Under the pieces are notes generated by a model that was not told the DNA's origin, searched no databases, and saw nothing but the letters and a program-made list of their open reading frames with translations. Shown here in pieces: positions 19,345 to 28,727 of a DNA stretch of 64,000 nucleotides. Source of the DNA: Chitinasiproducens palmae (lineage in GTDB: Bacteria > Pseudomonadota > Gammaproteobacteria > Burkholderiales > Burkholderiaceae); assembly GCF_900095735.1 (NCBI RefSeq), contig NZ_FNLO01000002.1, positions 447,626 through 511,625 of the forward strand. The letters are read 5' to 3'. The position numbers and the translations under genes are program-made. Within the stretch, counting starts at the first letter, position 1; each line of letters begins with the position of its first letter.

Positions 19345-19375
19345 CAGCTCGCCTCCACGTATTGCGCTGTGCGAC

Positions 19376-20284
19376 TTAGACCGGTCGGGCGGACTTGCCA
19401 CGCACCTCGACGCCAGCCCATTTTTCGATCGTTTTGACGATCGTCGTCGTGTTCTCGTTTGGACCGATTTCTACAACGGTTTGCATCCACAGCCGATCGA
19501 CGGCGGTCGCCACCCACAACGGCACCTGAAAGTTTTCGGCCATCTCCATGTACAGCTTCAGGTCCTTGCGCATCAGCGCATTTGCGAAGCCGTTGTCGAA
19601 GGTGCGCGTGAGAACGAATTTCGGGAAACGCTCCTCGGTCGACGTGTTGCGCCCCGAGCCCTTGTTCAGCACATTCAAGATGATTTCGGGATCGAGCCCC
19701 GCCTTGACGCCCAGCACCATCGCTTCGGCCGTGATCGCCATATGCGTGGCTGATAGAGCGTTGTTAATGAGCTTCAGGCTTTGTCCCATGCCGGCCTTGT
19801 CGCCCACCACCTCGACCTGCCCCAGTGTGGCCAGCACCGGCGATACCCTCGCAATCGCACCGGCCGGTCCCGCGGCCATCAGCGTCAACTTGCCAAGCGC
19901 GGCACCGGCCACGCCGCCAGTCACCGGCGCATCCACCGCGGTGATGTCATGTTCGGCGAGTCGTTTTGCGATCTCTTCGGCCGTCTTTGGACCAGTCGTG
20001 GAGAGGTCGACGTAGATGCGGACCGCCCTGCCTTCGACGATCCCGTCCGGGCCGCTGGCGACTTGTCGAACGACGTCCGGCGTCGGCAAGCTCACCAGAA
20101 CGATCTGCGCCGCGTCGGCGACCTCGCGCGGCGAGCTCGCCACCTTGAGTCCTTTCTGCTGCAGCGCATCGAGTGCGTCCGCACGGGTGTCGTAGCCGAC
20201 CACGTCGTGGCCCGCATCCAGCAAGCGCGAGGCCATCGGTCCCCCGATGCTGCCCACGCCGATAAAACCAATCACTTCCTTCAT
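19376..20284 (-). CDS. beta-hydroxyacid dehydrogenase (3-hydroxyisobutyrate dehydrogenase family)
   Basis: A 302-residue NAD(P)-dependent enzyme: Rossmann motif IGFIGVGSIGGPMASRLLDAGH, substrate motif DAPVTGGVAGAALGKLTLMAAG, and GMGQSLKLINNALSATHMA with the catalytic Lys (near residue 173). Members oxidise 3-hydroxyisobutyrate, tartronate semialdehyde or 4-hydroxybutyrate. Paired with the semialdehyde dehydrogenase downstream it could convert a hydroxyacid to a dicarboxylate in two steps. It is 31 bases from that gene. Confidence 0.93.
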   Translation of the reverse strand: MKEVIGFIGVGSIGGPMASRLLDAGHDVVGYDTRADALDALQQKGLKVASSPREVADAAQIVLVSLPTPDVVRQVASGPDGIVEGRAVRIYVDLSTTGPKTAEEIAKRLAEHDITAVDAPVTGGVAGAALGKLTLMAAGPAGAIARVSPVLATLGQVEVVGDKAGMGQSLKLINNALSATHMAITAEAMVLGVKAGLDPEIILNVLNKGSGRNTSTEERFPKFVLTRTFDNGFANALMRKDLKLYMEMAENFQVPLWVATAVDRLWMQTVVEIGPNENTTTIVKTIEKWAGVEVRGKSARPV

Positions 20285-20330
20285 TTTGGACTCCGTTATC
20301 GTGACGCTTGATGAGTGCCTGTGCGCCGGC

Positions 20331-21554
20331 TCAAACCGGTTCGCTGTGCATTGCGCCGCGAGGTTCGGCCTGCGGGGTGACGATCGATGCCGGAGGCCGG
20401 GCGGGCAAGTCTGCCCACATAAAGCTGCTGTCGAGCCGCTCGAACACAGCGCAACCCAGCTGCGTCAGTACCATATCGATCTCCACGCGCATGATTTCCA
20501 AGGCCCGAGACACGCCTGCTTGACCCGCGGCCGCGACCCCATAGAGCGACGGCCGGCCGAACACGACGGACGACGCACCCAGGCATCGCGCCTTGACCAC
20601 GTCCGAACCGCGGCGCACCCCGCTGTCGAGAATGATTTGCAATCGGTCGCCGACTGCGTCGCGAATGGCTGGCAGCGCCTCGAGCGGCGACGGCGCGGCA
20701 TCAAGTTGACGGCCACCGTGATTCGAGACGATCAAGCCGTCCGCGCCCAGCTTGACGGCCTCGAGCGCATCGTCTGGATGCAGGAGCCCTTTGATCACCA
20801 GCGGCCCTGGCCATGCGTCCCTAATACGGGTCAGGTTCCCCCAGCACACCGTCTGCGCAGGCGTGAGCCTACCGAACAAGTCAGCGACTTCCGCGGCGCT
20901 CGCGCCTTCACGAGCGTAAGGCTGCCAGTTGCGCATCATCGGCACCCCGCCGGTGCGGAGGTAGCGCATGACCCACGCGGGATGGCCCAGCGCGTCAAGC
21001 ACGACACTCGGCGTCATGCGGAATGGCCGCGAGAAACCGTTGCGCCGATTCCGTTCCCGGTTCGCATTGACCGGCACGTCGATGGTGACGACCAGGGCAT
21101 GAACGTTGGCTTGCACAGCCCTGCGCACGAAATCGTCATTGATGCGTGCATCGCTCGTGCAGTACATCTGAAACCAGACATTGTTTGGAGCAAGCGCGAC
21201 GGCTTCCTCCAGCGACGCGTTGCTCGACGTCGAGAGCAAGAACGGTACGTTGGCGTCGCGCGCCGCCGCCGCCTGCATCAGATCGGCATCCGGTCGCCAC
21301 AGCCCAGCCAGTCCGGTCGGCGAGATACCGACTGGGCTGCTGTAGGTACGGCCGAACAGGGTGACGCTCTGATCGCGCTTGCTGACGTCTCGCAGGTAAC
21401 GCGGCATCAACTTGTACCGAAGAAACGCTGCACGGTTGGTCTGCAGGCACACCTCGTCGTCAACCCCACCGTCAATGAAATCAAACGCAATACGCGGAAG
21501 TTTTCGCTTTGCAAGCCTTCGCAGATCGTCGAGATTGATGACCTTCTGTCGCAT
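20331..21554 (-). CDS. FMN-dependent alpha-hydroxyacid dehydrogenase
   Basis: A 407-residue TIM-barrel flavoprotein of the lactate/mandelate dehydrogenase and glycolate oxidase family: INLDDLRRLAKRKLPRIAFDFIDGG, SPVGISPTGLAGLWRPDAD, WFQMYCTSD, VTIDVPVNANRERN, LVIKGLLHPDDA, the active-site His in IVSNHGGRQLDAAPS, and the FMN phosphate site LDSGVRRGSDVVKARCLGA followed by FGRPSLYG. The ATG at 21554 has a GAGGAAG site. First gene of the - strand series. It oxidises a 2-hydroxyacid to the 2-oxoacid, probably passing electrons to the respiratory chain. Confidence 0.93.
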   Translation of the reverse strand: MRQKVINLDDLRRLAKRKLPRIAFDFIDGGVDDEVCLQTNRAAFLRYKLMPRYLRDVSKRDQSVTLFGRTYSSPVGISPTGLAGLWRPDADLMQAAAARDANVPFLLSTSSNASLEEAVALAPNNVWFQMYCTSDARINDDFVRRAVQANVHALVVTIDVPVNANRERNRRNGFSRPFRMTPSVVLDALGHPAWVMRYLRTGGVPMMRNWQPYAREGASAAEVADLFGRLTPAQTVCWGNLTRIRDAWPGPLVIKGLLHPDDALEAVKLGADGLIVSNHGGRQLDAAPSPLEALPAIRDAVGDRLQIILDSGVRRGSDVVKARCLGASSVVFGRPSLYGVAAAGQAGVSRALEIMRVEIDMVLTQLGCAVFERLDSSFMWADLPARPPASIVTPQAEPRGAMHSEPV

Positions 21555-22408
21555 GGTCTTCCTCAAGATGCCTTGAATGTCGTTGCGTCTCTGTCCGCGG
21601 CGCGAACGCCTGGGCGCCAGCCGCGGCTCTGTACGACGCTTCGCGCGGCTTCCTGCCGCGTCGAGTTCCTCTGGCCGGCTCGGTCGGAACTGGCTAGTCC
21701 GAAGGGCGCAGCGCAAGCCCGGCTGGCAGCGGTGCGCAACGCGCGATACCTTGCCCAAAGCTGCGGCTCGCCAAGCGCCGCAATGCAAGCCCTCGGAAAT
21801 GCGGACGGTATGGTCGGAAATCCCAGGAGTCCGCGCCCCGCTGTCGCCGACATTACGAGACGAGTGGCGATCCTCGGCGCAATCGCGACAAGGATGCGCG
21901 CAGCGAGACGTCCGCTCTCGGCCCGCCACACATCGGTGCCGCACAGGCGCGAGCTGCGACCCATTAGGGCGCCAAGCTCCATTCGTGTCTCCGTTGCTTT
22001 ATCTTTTTCAATGTGGTCGCGGTTGACTGATGCCAACTCACAACCGACAGGTCAACGATAACGCCCGAGTGACCCCGTCAACCATGTCTGTCGGGCCCGT
22101 GTTTCACATATTGAAAATGACGAAATGTTGCGGTCGGCCCGCGCGCCGGCCACGCAATCCGGTCGCGAGGCGCGGACGGCACGACCGTTAGCTAGGTCGA
22201 TAGCAATTCCCGCGCAGCCAGCAAGTCCGTGAGTCGGATTTCCAGCGCAGGAATTCCTACGCACTAAGAAGTCGACGTTCAAGGGCCGCCAAGTCACGAA
22301 GGCGTTCGGGCGGGCGGAGTCTGGACTGACGTTGGCCAAGATATTGCCCGCCTCGTCGCATTCGGCACGGTGGCGGGCGAGACGCCGTTCCAGAGAAGGA
22401 CGGCGCTG
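21555..22408. other. gene-poor stretch upstream of the hydroxyacid dehydrogenase and of the IS relic
   Basis: This stretch should contain the promoter of the - strand series at its left end. Open frames exist on both strands but have no recognisable domain. I suspect decayed sequence next to the insertion-sequence relic. Confidence 0.45.
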
Positions 22409-23390
22409 ATGAAGCGATGCAGCCTAGAGCTAATCATTCGCGGCGCAGGAGCAGCCGCTGCTGGGCTGAAACCGGCAGAGCTGAGTCGCAAGTCCCGTAT
22501 GTCGGAAGCCACGTACCGGCCGGAAGGCAAAGTTCGGGGCATGACGGGCCGGCAAAGAGCGGCTGAAAGCGCTGGAACAGAGAACAACAGGCTTAGCGGC
22601 TGCCTGCGGAGTCGATACTCGACACCTCTGCCCTGAACCAACTCCAGTCGCAAACGTAGCAAGCTGAAAGCGAAACGCGAGGCGGGCGCGATGCTGATGT
22701 CCGAGCGCGCGATAGGATGTTGCCCGGACTTACGGGGCGGGCGGGAGCTCACGGTCGCTGTCTTGCTACGAGTCGCGTCGAAGCGGCGACGCCCATGCGC
22801 TAACTGGAAGGATAACGGCCATCGCGGCCGACGCGCCACTACGGCTATCGGTGCGTTGCGAGCTGCAGCGTGGGAGCTGGCTGGCGCAACACAAGCGCAT
22901 TTGGCGAGCGCAGGCATGGCTGGGCTTAGCGTGCGCATAAGTAATTGAAAACACGCGCTGCCGCGGAGCGCACGCCGCTAGCCACGCCAACCGGGCCGAC
23001 TCATGTACAGCGCCTTCGATAACCGAACCCGGTCGACGACCAAACGCGGGAACACCCGACCGTTGCAGTCGACACCTAGCTGCGCAGGGTTCGCGTAAGC
23101 CGGGTATCAAGAGACTGGTTGAAATGGCTCGCTTACTGCTTCGATCACGGTCGGCATCGGTCCGATTTTTCCGGTAAGGTGCCGGATACCTACGCTTGAG
23201 AGGCCAGTGTAATACTGTCGGTCGTCCGCTTGAACAAGCCAGCGGAGCACCTGTATATCGAGAGACTCAATGCTTCCAGGGCGACTGCCCGAACGAGCGT
23301 GGGTGTGCGTCCAGCGCATGAGCAATTATAAAATGCCGTGTAAGTACAGCCGACGACGCCTTCGATCCCTCACATCCGATCACCCGCCCC
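22409..23390 (+). mobile_element. decayed IS3-family insertion sequence (orfA and orfB remnants)
   Basis: Reading + strand frames in turn gives IS3 transposase pieces. OrfA remnant: MKRCSLELII at 22409, then LKPAELSRKSRMSEATYRPEGKV and GTENNRL, matching the usual helix-turn-helix and leucine-rich part. OrfB remnants: YESRRSGDAHALTGRITAIAA near 22770; QHKRIWRAQA near 22890; AAERTPLATPTGP near 22960; VDDQTREHPTVAVDT near 23030; DFSGKVPDTYA then RLNKPAEHLYIERLNA near 23165-23275, which mirror the DDE-region motifs of the family (FxGxxLDxWA, RPGKPxxNxxIESFNG). The frame changes several times and stops interrupt it, so it is inactive. The ends and terminal repeats are not resolved. Confidence 0.8.
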
Positions 23391-23715
23391 AGGTCGCAAT
23401 TTTTCCGAAAATCTCGCCTGCGATGGTGTCCCTATTCTGGAAGGCGCTCGAATCGAGGTAGCCCCGGGCGAGCTCGACCAGCAAATATCAGGCTACGAAA
23501 GCAAAACGGTGCGCAACGTCTTTCGCCGCATCGGGCATTCATTCAATCGATGCATCAATTCTTACCCAGCGGTGCGACGCTTCCGCCGCACCGCCCGTGC
23601 CGATGCAAATCCCGCATCCAAGATATAGGAAGCGCGGTCCCCGCAGCGGCCGCTTCGCGCGCCTCCTCTGCGCGCGTGACGCAGGAAACCTGGCGAGTAG
23701 GCGTGAAACGAGCGC

Positions 23716-25227
23716 TTACGCCGTCCGCTGAGCGGTCTGCCCATGAGCGACGTCCGCGCCACCGCTCCGTTCCGCTATCGCCCAGTCCGGTGCATCCTGC
23801 AACGCGACCGGCCGCAGGAACCGCTCGATGGCGGCATATCCCACCGAGGTCGTCTGAGGCGCAGTCGACGCCGGCCAAGGGCCACCGTGATGTTGTGCGT
23901 GCGTGACCGCCACGCCTGTCGGCACGCCGGCGAACAGCACTCGCCCGGCGATCCGCTCCGCGCCGTCGACGATCCGGCGGTTGTCGTCGGTGGCCTCGCT
24001 TGCCCCCCATACCGTGACGGTCAACGACCCGCCGACCGCGTCGAGCACGGCGAGCACCTGATCCGCCGATTTGACCCGCACCACCACGGACGCCGGCCCG
24101 AACACTTCCTCGCGTAGCGCCGGTTCGGCGAGGAAGGTCGGTGTGTCCGTCTCGAACAATTGCGCGGCCGGGCCGCCCCTGTTGCCCGTGTCGTCCGTCT
24201 CGTCCATGCCGTCCATGCCGTCCATGCCGCCAGCCGGTTCGATCAAGGCTCTCGCGCCGCCGTGTGCAGCGAGTGTCCGGGCACCTGCCTCGTACGCCTG
24301 ACGGATGCCTTCGGTCAGCATCCGGTGCGGACGCTGAGCGCGCACCGCGGCGGCGAGCTTCCCGACGAAATCGTCGCCCGCCGCACCGTCGAACACGCAG
24401 ATGATGCCGGGCTGCGTGCAGAACTGGCCGCTGCCCGACGCGATAGATGCCGCAAGGGTCTGTGCCTTCTCGCTTGCGCCGTCGATAAGGGCGGCCGGCA
24501 GGACGATCAACGGGTTGGTCGACCCGAGTTCGCCGTAGAAAGGAATCGGCCGCGCCCGCTCATTCGCCGCGCGCCAGAGCGCGACGCCGCCCTGATACGA
24601 CCCAGTGAAGGCGACGGCTGCGACGCGCGGATGCTGTACCAGATATGCGTTCGCCTCTCGCGAGGTACGGTCGATCATCGTCAACAGACCGGGCGGCAAG
24701 CCCTGCTCCACCACCACGTCGGCTGCGATCCTATAGACGCTCTGCGACAGTCTTGCGTGCCCGCTATGCGCCTTTACAATGACCGGGCATCCCGCCGCGA
24801 GCGCGGACGCGGTGTCACCGCCCAGTACGGAGAATGCGAACGGAAAGTTGCTCGCGGAAAACATCGCGACCGGCCCGAGCGGCGCCGTCACGCGTGTGAG
24901 ACGTGGACGCCCAGCCGGCGGCGCGCCGGCAACCGCATGATCGTCAACCGTCCGGTACGGCACGCCGTGGTTCACTTCGTTCGCGAAACCGCGCAGCTGG
25001 AACGCGGTGCGCGCGAGTTCGCCGTTCAGACGCGCAGTGCCGAGTCCGGTTTCCTCGTCCGCAATCTCGACCAGGTGCGCGGCGTTTGCTTCGAGGGCGC
25101 TGGCGAGCCCTTCCAGCAAGCGGGCGCGCACGATGCGCGTCGATCTCGCCCAACGCGGCGCGGCTGCGTGCGCCAGCGTCGCCGCTTCATCGATCCGCTT
25201 GCGATCGTCCTGTCCATCACGATTCAT
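23716..25227 (-). CDS. aldehyde dehydrogenase, 2-oxoglutarate semialdehyde (2,5-dioxovalerate) dehydrogenase type
   Basis: A 503-residue enzyme: VTAPLGPVAMFSASNFPFAFSV, SALAAGCPVIVKAHSGH, VAFTGSYQGG, FYGELGSTNPLIVLP (catalytic Glu) and ASGSGQFCTQPGIICV (catalytic Cys). These features, with the variant GSTNP and GQFCTQPG, mark the KGSADH branch that makes 2-oxoglutarate from its semialdehyde at the end of non-phosphorylating sugar-acid pathways. The ATG at 25227 has GGAG upstream. It is the last gene of the sugar-acid operon. A three-copy repeat adds (Gly-Met-Asp)3 near residue 335. Confidence 0.9.
   Translation of the reverse strand: MNRDGQDDRKRIDEAATLAHAAAPRWARSTRIVRARLLEGLASALEANAAHLVEIADEETGLGTARLNGELARTAFQLRGFANEVNHGVPYRTVDDHAVAGAPPAGRPRLTRVTAPLGPVAMFSASNFPFAFSVLGGDTASALAAGCPVIVKAHSGHARLSQSVYRIAADVVVEQGLPPGLLTMIDRTSREANAYLVQHPRVAAVAFTGSYQGGVALWRAANERARPIPFYGELGSTNPLIVLPAALIDGASEKAQTLAASIASGSGQFCTQPGIICVFDGAAGDDFVGKLAAAVRAQRPHRMLTEGIRQAYEAGARTLAAHGGARALIEPAGGMDGMDGMDETDDTGNRGGPAAQLFETDTPTFLAEPALREEVFGPASVVVRVKSADQVLAVLDAVGGSLTVTVWGASEATDDNRRIVDGAERIAGRVLFAGVPTGVAVTHAQHHGGPWPASTAPQTTSVGYAAIERFLRPVALQDAPDWAIAERSGGADVAHGQTAQRTA
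24202..24228. repeat. three tandem 9-bp repeats inside the semialdehyde dehydrogenase gene
   Basis: The unit GTCCATGCC occurs three times in a row (+ strand) and encodes Gly-Met-Asp repeats on the - strand. Being a multiple of three, it keeps the frame. Confidence 0.9.
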
Positions 25228-25265
25228 AGGTTCTCCATTCACTCAAATAATCGAAGCTGCCGCAC

Positions 25266-26618
25266 CTACGCGCCCGTCAGGCGGTCGTCCTGATCCAGAC
25301 GGTGGATTCGCCCGATGCAGAACACGTAAACGAACGCGCCGATCAAACCGTGTGCGGCCACGAAATACATAGCGCCCGTAAAGCTGCCGACCATGCTCAC
25401 GGCGTAGCCGACCACGATCGGCGTGACGATGCCCGAGAGGCTGCCGAACAAGTTGAACAGACCGCCCGCGAAGCCGACCAGATTCGGGGGCGAGGTGTCG
25501 GACACGATCGCCCAGTTGACGGCGGCCAGACCCTTGCCGAAGATCGCCAGTGACATTAACGCCACCACGGTGTAAGGCGAATCGACGAAATTGCAGAACA
25601 CGAGACTCGACGCGAGCAGCATCCCCGCCACAAAGGGTGTCTTGCGCGCGACGCTGAGGCTGCGTCCGTTGCGCAGCAGCAGGTCGGACAGATAGCCGCC
25701 CGCCAGCCCGCCGATAAAGCCCGCGATCGCAGGCAGCGTGGCCAGAAAGCCCACCTCGACGATGTTCATGCCGCGTCCCCTCACCAGATAGATCGGGAAC
25801 CATGTGATGAAAAAGTATTGCAACGAAGTCAGGCAGTACTGCCCGACGTACACGCCGACCATCAGACGGCTGCGCAAGAAGAAACCCAGCACCGAGAAGT
25901 CGATGCCCGGCTTCGCTGCGGTCTTTTTCGCGTCGACGTTGACATTGGCGCCGCCCGTTCGCAGGTAGTCGATCTCGGCGGCATTTGCGCGTGGATGCGC
26001 GAGTGGGTTGCGCATCACCTTGAACCAGACGACCGCAAGCACCAGCCCGAGTGCACCCATCACATAGAACACGCTCGGCCAGCCGGCCTTGTGCACCAGC
26101 AGGCCCATCAGCGGCACGAACACAACCACCGCGATGTACTGTGCCGAGTTGTAGATCGACGTGGCCAGCCCGCGTTCCTTCAGCGGGAACCATGACGCCA
26201 CGATATAGTTGTTGGCGGGCGACACTGGCGACTCGACGAGACCCAGCAGAAAGCGCAGCACGAACAGCGCGGCAAGCGCCGCTGCCACCGAAAATGCGCC
26301 GAGGAAGCCTTGCGCGAAGGTACACAACGACCACAGCACGAGGCTTACGCCATACACCTTGATCGAGTCGAAGCGGTCCAACAACCATCCTGCGGGCAGT
26401 TGCGCGAGCACATAGGCCCATGCAAACGCCGAGAACACATAGCCCAGCCCGACCGAACCAATGCCCAGGTCAGCCGACATCGCCGTGCCGGTGATAGACA
26501 GGTTCGCACGATCGCCAAGATTGACGGCGCTGGCGAGTACCAGCATCGCCAGCACCCAGTAGCGCACCCTGCTCGGTTTCGCGAGGGCCGCACCGATGGC
26601 GATCTCTCCGCTTTTCAT
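25266..26618 (-). CDS. MFS transporter, anion:cation symporter type (sugar-acid carrier)
   Basis: A 450-residue carrier with twelve predicted helices. Marks of the ACS group: NLGDRANLSITGTAMSADLGI, YVFSAFAWAYVLAQLPAGWLLDRFDS, VESPVSPANNYIVASWFPLKERGLATSIYNSAQY and FFITWFPIYLVRGRGMN. Members such as GudP and GarP import glucarate or galactarate with protons. The RGLATS loop and the APxYPANN-like region are conserved with the second carrier of this operon at 29707-31089. Gene order suggests a second import route for the same or a related sugar acid. Confidence 0.92.
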   Translation of the reverse strand: MKSGEIAIGAALAKPSRVRYWVLAMLVLASAVNLGDRANLSITGTAMSADLGIGSVGLGYVFSAFAWAYVLAQLPAGWLLDRFDSIKVYGVSLVLWSLCTFAQGFLGAFSVAAALAALFVLRFLLGLVESPVSPANNYIVASWFPLKERGLATSIYNSAQYIAVVVFVPLMGLLVHKAGWPSVFYVMGALGLVLAVVWFKVMRNPLAHPRANAAEIDYLRTGGANVNVDAKKTAAKPGIDFSVLGFFLRSRLMVGVYVGQYCLTSLQYFFITWFPIYLVRGRGMNIVEVGFLATLPAIAGFIGGLAGGYLSDLLLRNGRSLSVARKTPFVAGMLLASSLVFCNFVDSPYTVVALMSLAIFGKGLAAVNWAIVSDTSPPNLVGFAGGLFNLFGSLSGIVTPIVVGYAVSMVGSFTGAMYFVAAHGLIGAFVYVFCIGRIHRLDQDDRLTGA

Positions 26619-26675
26619 CAGCCTGTCTCCTTGCTTCTGCTTTATCGTTATCGCGTTGTTAGGCAGCGAAGGGAT

Positions 26676-27584
26676 TCAGCCGCGCCGCTCGGCGAGCCGT
26701 CGCTCCACGCGCGCCGACAGACGGTCGAGTTCCTTCACATCTTCCGCCGACAGCTTCGGGCCAGGCGTACGCATCGTCGCCGAACGGATCGCGCCGCGCC
26801 GCCGCATCATTTCCTTGCGTGCACACACGCCCCAGAAACCCATTGCTTCATAGCGCAGCAGCGGCAGATAAATGTCGAACACGTCATCCGCTTCGTCGAC
26901 CCTGCCCGCACGGTACAGGCGATACACCTCGGACAGCATTTCGGGATAGGAGAAGCCGGCCATCGGTCCATCGGCGCCACGTCCGAGTTCGAGCGGCAGA
27001 TACATCGCGTTGTTGCCGGTCAGGATGGCCACGCGCCGACCGCTGCTTTGACGCAGACGCGAGATCTTGTTCAGACACGGTAGATCTTCTTCCTTGATCA
27101 GCCCGATTTCCGGATGCGTTTCGACGAGTTTGAGGATGGCCGGCACCGACATCGCGACTTTCGAGGCGAATGGGAAATCTTGCAACACCGTCGGAATGCC
27201 CTCGTTGCGGCGAAACACTTCCGCGAAGTAGCCGTGCAGTTCCTCGTCGGTCTGGATGCCCGAGGGCGGTGCGATCATCACGCCAGTCGCGCCGAGATCC
27301 ATCACGCGCGCAGACAGATCGCTGAGTTGCGCGAGACTGGCATTGCTCACGCCCACCACCACCGGCCGCTGACCCGCACGTTTGATGAAGCGCTCGGCCA
27401 CCTGTAAGGCCTCGCGCTGATCGAGCTTGCCGGCTTCGCCGCTCACGCCGAGCACGGTGAAGCCATCCGCGCCATGCTCGACGTAGAAATCGACGAGCGT
27501 GTCGATACTGTCGAGATCGACCGCACCGTTATCGGCGAACGGGGTTTGGGTGACAATGAAAACACCATCAGTGGTGTGCAGCAT
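26676..27584 (-). CDS. dihydrodipicolinate synthase (DapA) family lyase/dehydratase
   Basis: A 302-residue TIM-barrel protein: GVFIVTQTPFADNGAVD, VLGVSGEAGKLDQREALQVAERFIK, VVVGVSNASLAQLSDLSARVMDLGATGVMIAPPS, and the Schiff-base Lys in IGLIKEEDLPCLNKI (near residue 158). DapA relatives in sugar-acid operons act as 2-keto-3-deoxy acid aldolases or as dehydratases that form 2-oxoglutarate semialdehyde. The semialdehyde dehydrogenase at the end of this operon favours the dehydratase role, but this is inference. Confidence 0.88.
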   Translation of the reverse strand: MLHTTDGVFIVTQTPFADNGAVDLDSIDTLVDFYVEHGADGFTVLGVSGEAGKLDQREALQVAERFIKRAGQRPVVVGVSNASLAQLSDLSARVMDLGATGVMIAPPSGIQTDEELHGYFAEVFRRNEGIPTVLQDFPFASKVAMSVPAILKLVETHPEIGLIKEEDLPCLNKISRLRQSSGRRVAILTGNNAMYLPLELGRGADGPMAGFSYPEMLSEVYRLYRAGRVDEADDVFDIYLPLLRYEAMGFWGVCARKEMMRRRGAIRSATMRTPGPKLSAEDVKELDRLSARVERRLAERRG

Positions 27585-27611
27585 GAAAGAACTCCAATAC
27601 GGAAAAAGTAG

Positions 27612-28727
27612 TCAGCGCGCGTGCGCGGCGTGCCCTTCAGCCTTCTTTTCGACAGGCATCGCCAGGCCGAGCTTGTCAGCCCATGCAGCCGTGCGTTGAA
27701 CGGCGTCGGCGGACAGCGTGATGCCCTCGACGAGCTGTTGTTGGCGCAATCGCAACGCGCGCTCGCCGGGTAGACGCACGGGTGGCGCGCCTGGCCGCAC
27801 GCGGCTCGCGTGGCACGCGTCGGCAAGCCAGGTGGTTTCATCGAGAAACGCGTCAAGCCCCCCGAGCATCGCTGGATTGATGACCTGCAGGAACACGCCC
27901 TGCCCGAACTTGTCAGGTCGCGTCCGACGGCCCGAGCCCGGCAACGCAAGCGTCAGCGCTTCCACCGCAAGCCCGAGGCCGAAGCCCTTGTAACCAAAGT
28001 CGATGCCGCCAAGCGGCAGCACGGTGCCTGGCGGGTTGGCCGACAACACTGTCGGATCGTCGGTCGGCGCGCCATCGGCATCGAGCAGCCACTGCGCGGG
28101 GAGCGATTCGCCGCGCTGCGCAAATGCCGTGAAGAAAGTATTGCTGCCGAGCGAGGTGCACTGATCGACCAGGATCGGTGCGCCGCGCGTCGGAATGCCG
28201 AACGCGAGCGGGTTCGTGGTCAGCACCGGATCGATGCCGCCGAACGGCGCCACCGACGCCACGCCTGCATTGGTGGCCGATAGCATGACCAGCAGATTAT
28301 CGGCGACCAGTGGCAGCAGATAGCTTTGCAGACAACCGATATGCGAGCACTCGGCGATGGTGGCGCAGACCATCGCCTGCGCACGGGCCCGTTCGCGTAC
28401 CGTGTCGATGGCGCGCTGCATGACCCATGCGCCGGGCAGTCGGTTCGCGTGCCAGGCAAAGGCGGCCGGCGAGTCGTTGAGTACGCGCACCTCGCCCTCC
28501 ACGGCAATCTGTCCCGCTTCGAGCCGTTCCAGATAGGTGGCGAGCAGCCAGAAGCCGTGGCTGCGATGGCCGAGCAGATCGGCGTCGAGCAGGCGCAAAG
28601 CAACCTGTTCGGCCTGTTCCGCGCGCATGCCGCGCCTTTCTAGCGCTTGCTTGCCGAAGGCGAGCAGGTCTTGGTGCGCGAAGCGCGCTTCCTCGGTGAT
28701 GTCCGCGTTGTGGTTCGATGCAATCAT
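27612..28727 (-). CDS. malate/L-lactate dehydrogenase family (LDH2/MDH2) oxidoreductase
   Basis: A 371-residue NAD(P)-dependent enzyme of the LDH2/MDH2 fold, unrelated to Rossmann-type lactate dehydrogenases: LLDADLLGHRSHGFWLLATYLERLEAGQI, ECSHIGCLQSYLLPL (catalytic His), FGGIDPVLTTNPLAFGIPT, and PLGGIDFGYKGFGLGLAVEALT with the conserved GYKG. Members reduce or oxidise 2-oxoacids such as oxaloacetate, 2,3-diketogulonate or ureidoglycolate. Its start ATG overlaps the stop of the gene upstream (ATGA). The role in the pathway is not clear. Confidence 0.9.
   Translation of the reverse strand: MIASNHNADITEEARFAHQDLLAFGKQALERRGMRAEQAEQVALRLLDADLLGHRSHGFWLLATYLERLEAGQIAVEGEVRVLNDSPAAFAWHANRLPGAWVMQRAIDTVRERARAQAMVCATIAECSHIGCLQSYLLPLVADNLLVMLSATNAGVASVAPFGGIDPVLTTNPLAFGIPTRGAPILVDQCTSLGSNTFFTAFAQRGESLPAQWLLDADGAPTDDPTVLSANPPGTVLPLGGIDFGYKGFGLGLAVEALTLALPGSGRRTRPDKFGQGVFLQVINPAMLGGLDAFLDETTWLADACHASRVRPGAPPVRLPGERALRLRQQQLVEGITLSADAVQRTAAWADKLGLAMPVEKKAEGHAAHAR

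Noticed and set aside
20247-22061. Long open + strand frame of about 600 codons
   Set aside because: It runs antisense to two clear enzyme genes, is Arg/His-rich and has no domain; typical of GC-rich DNA.
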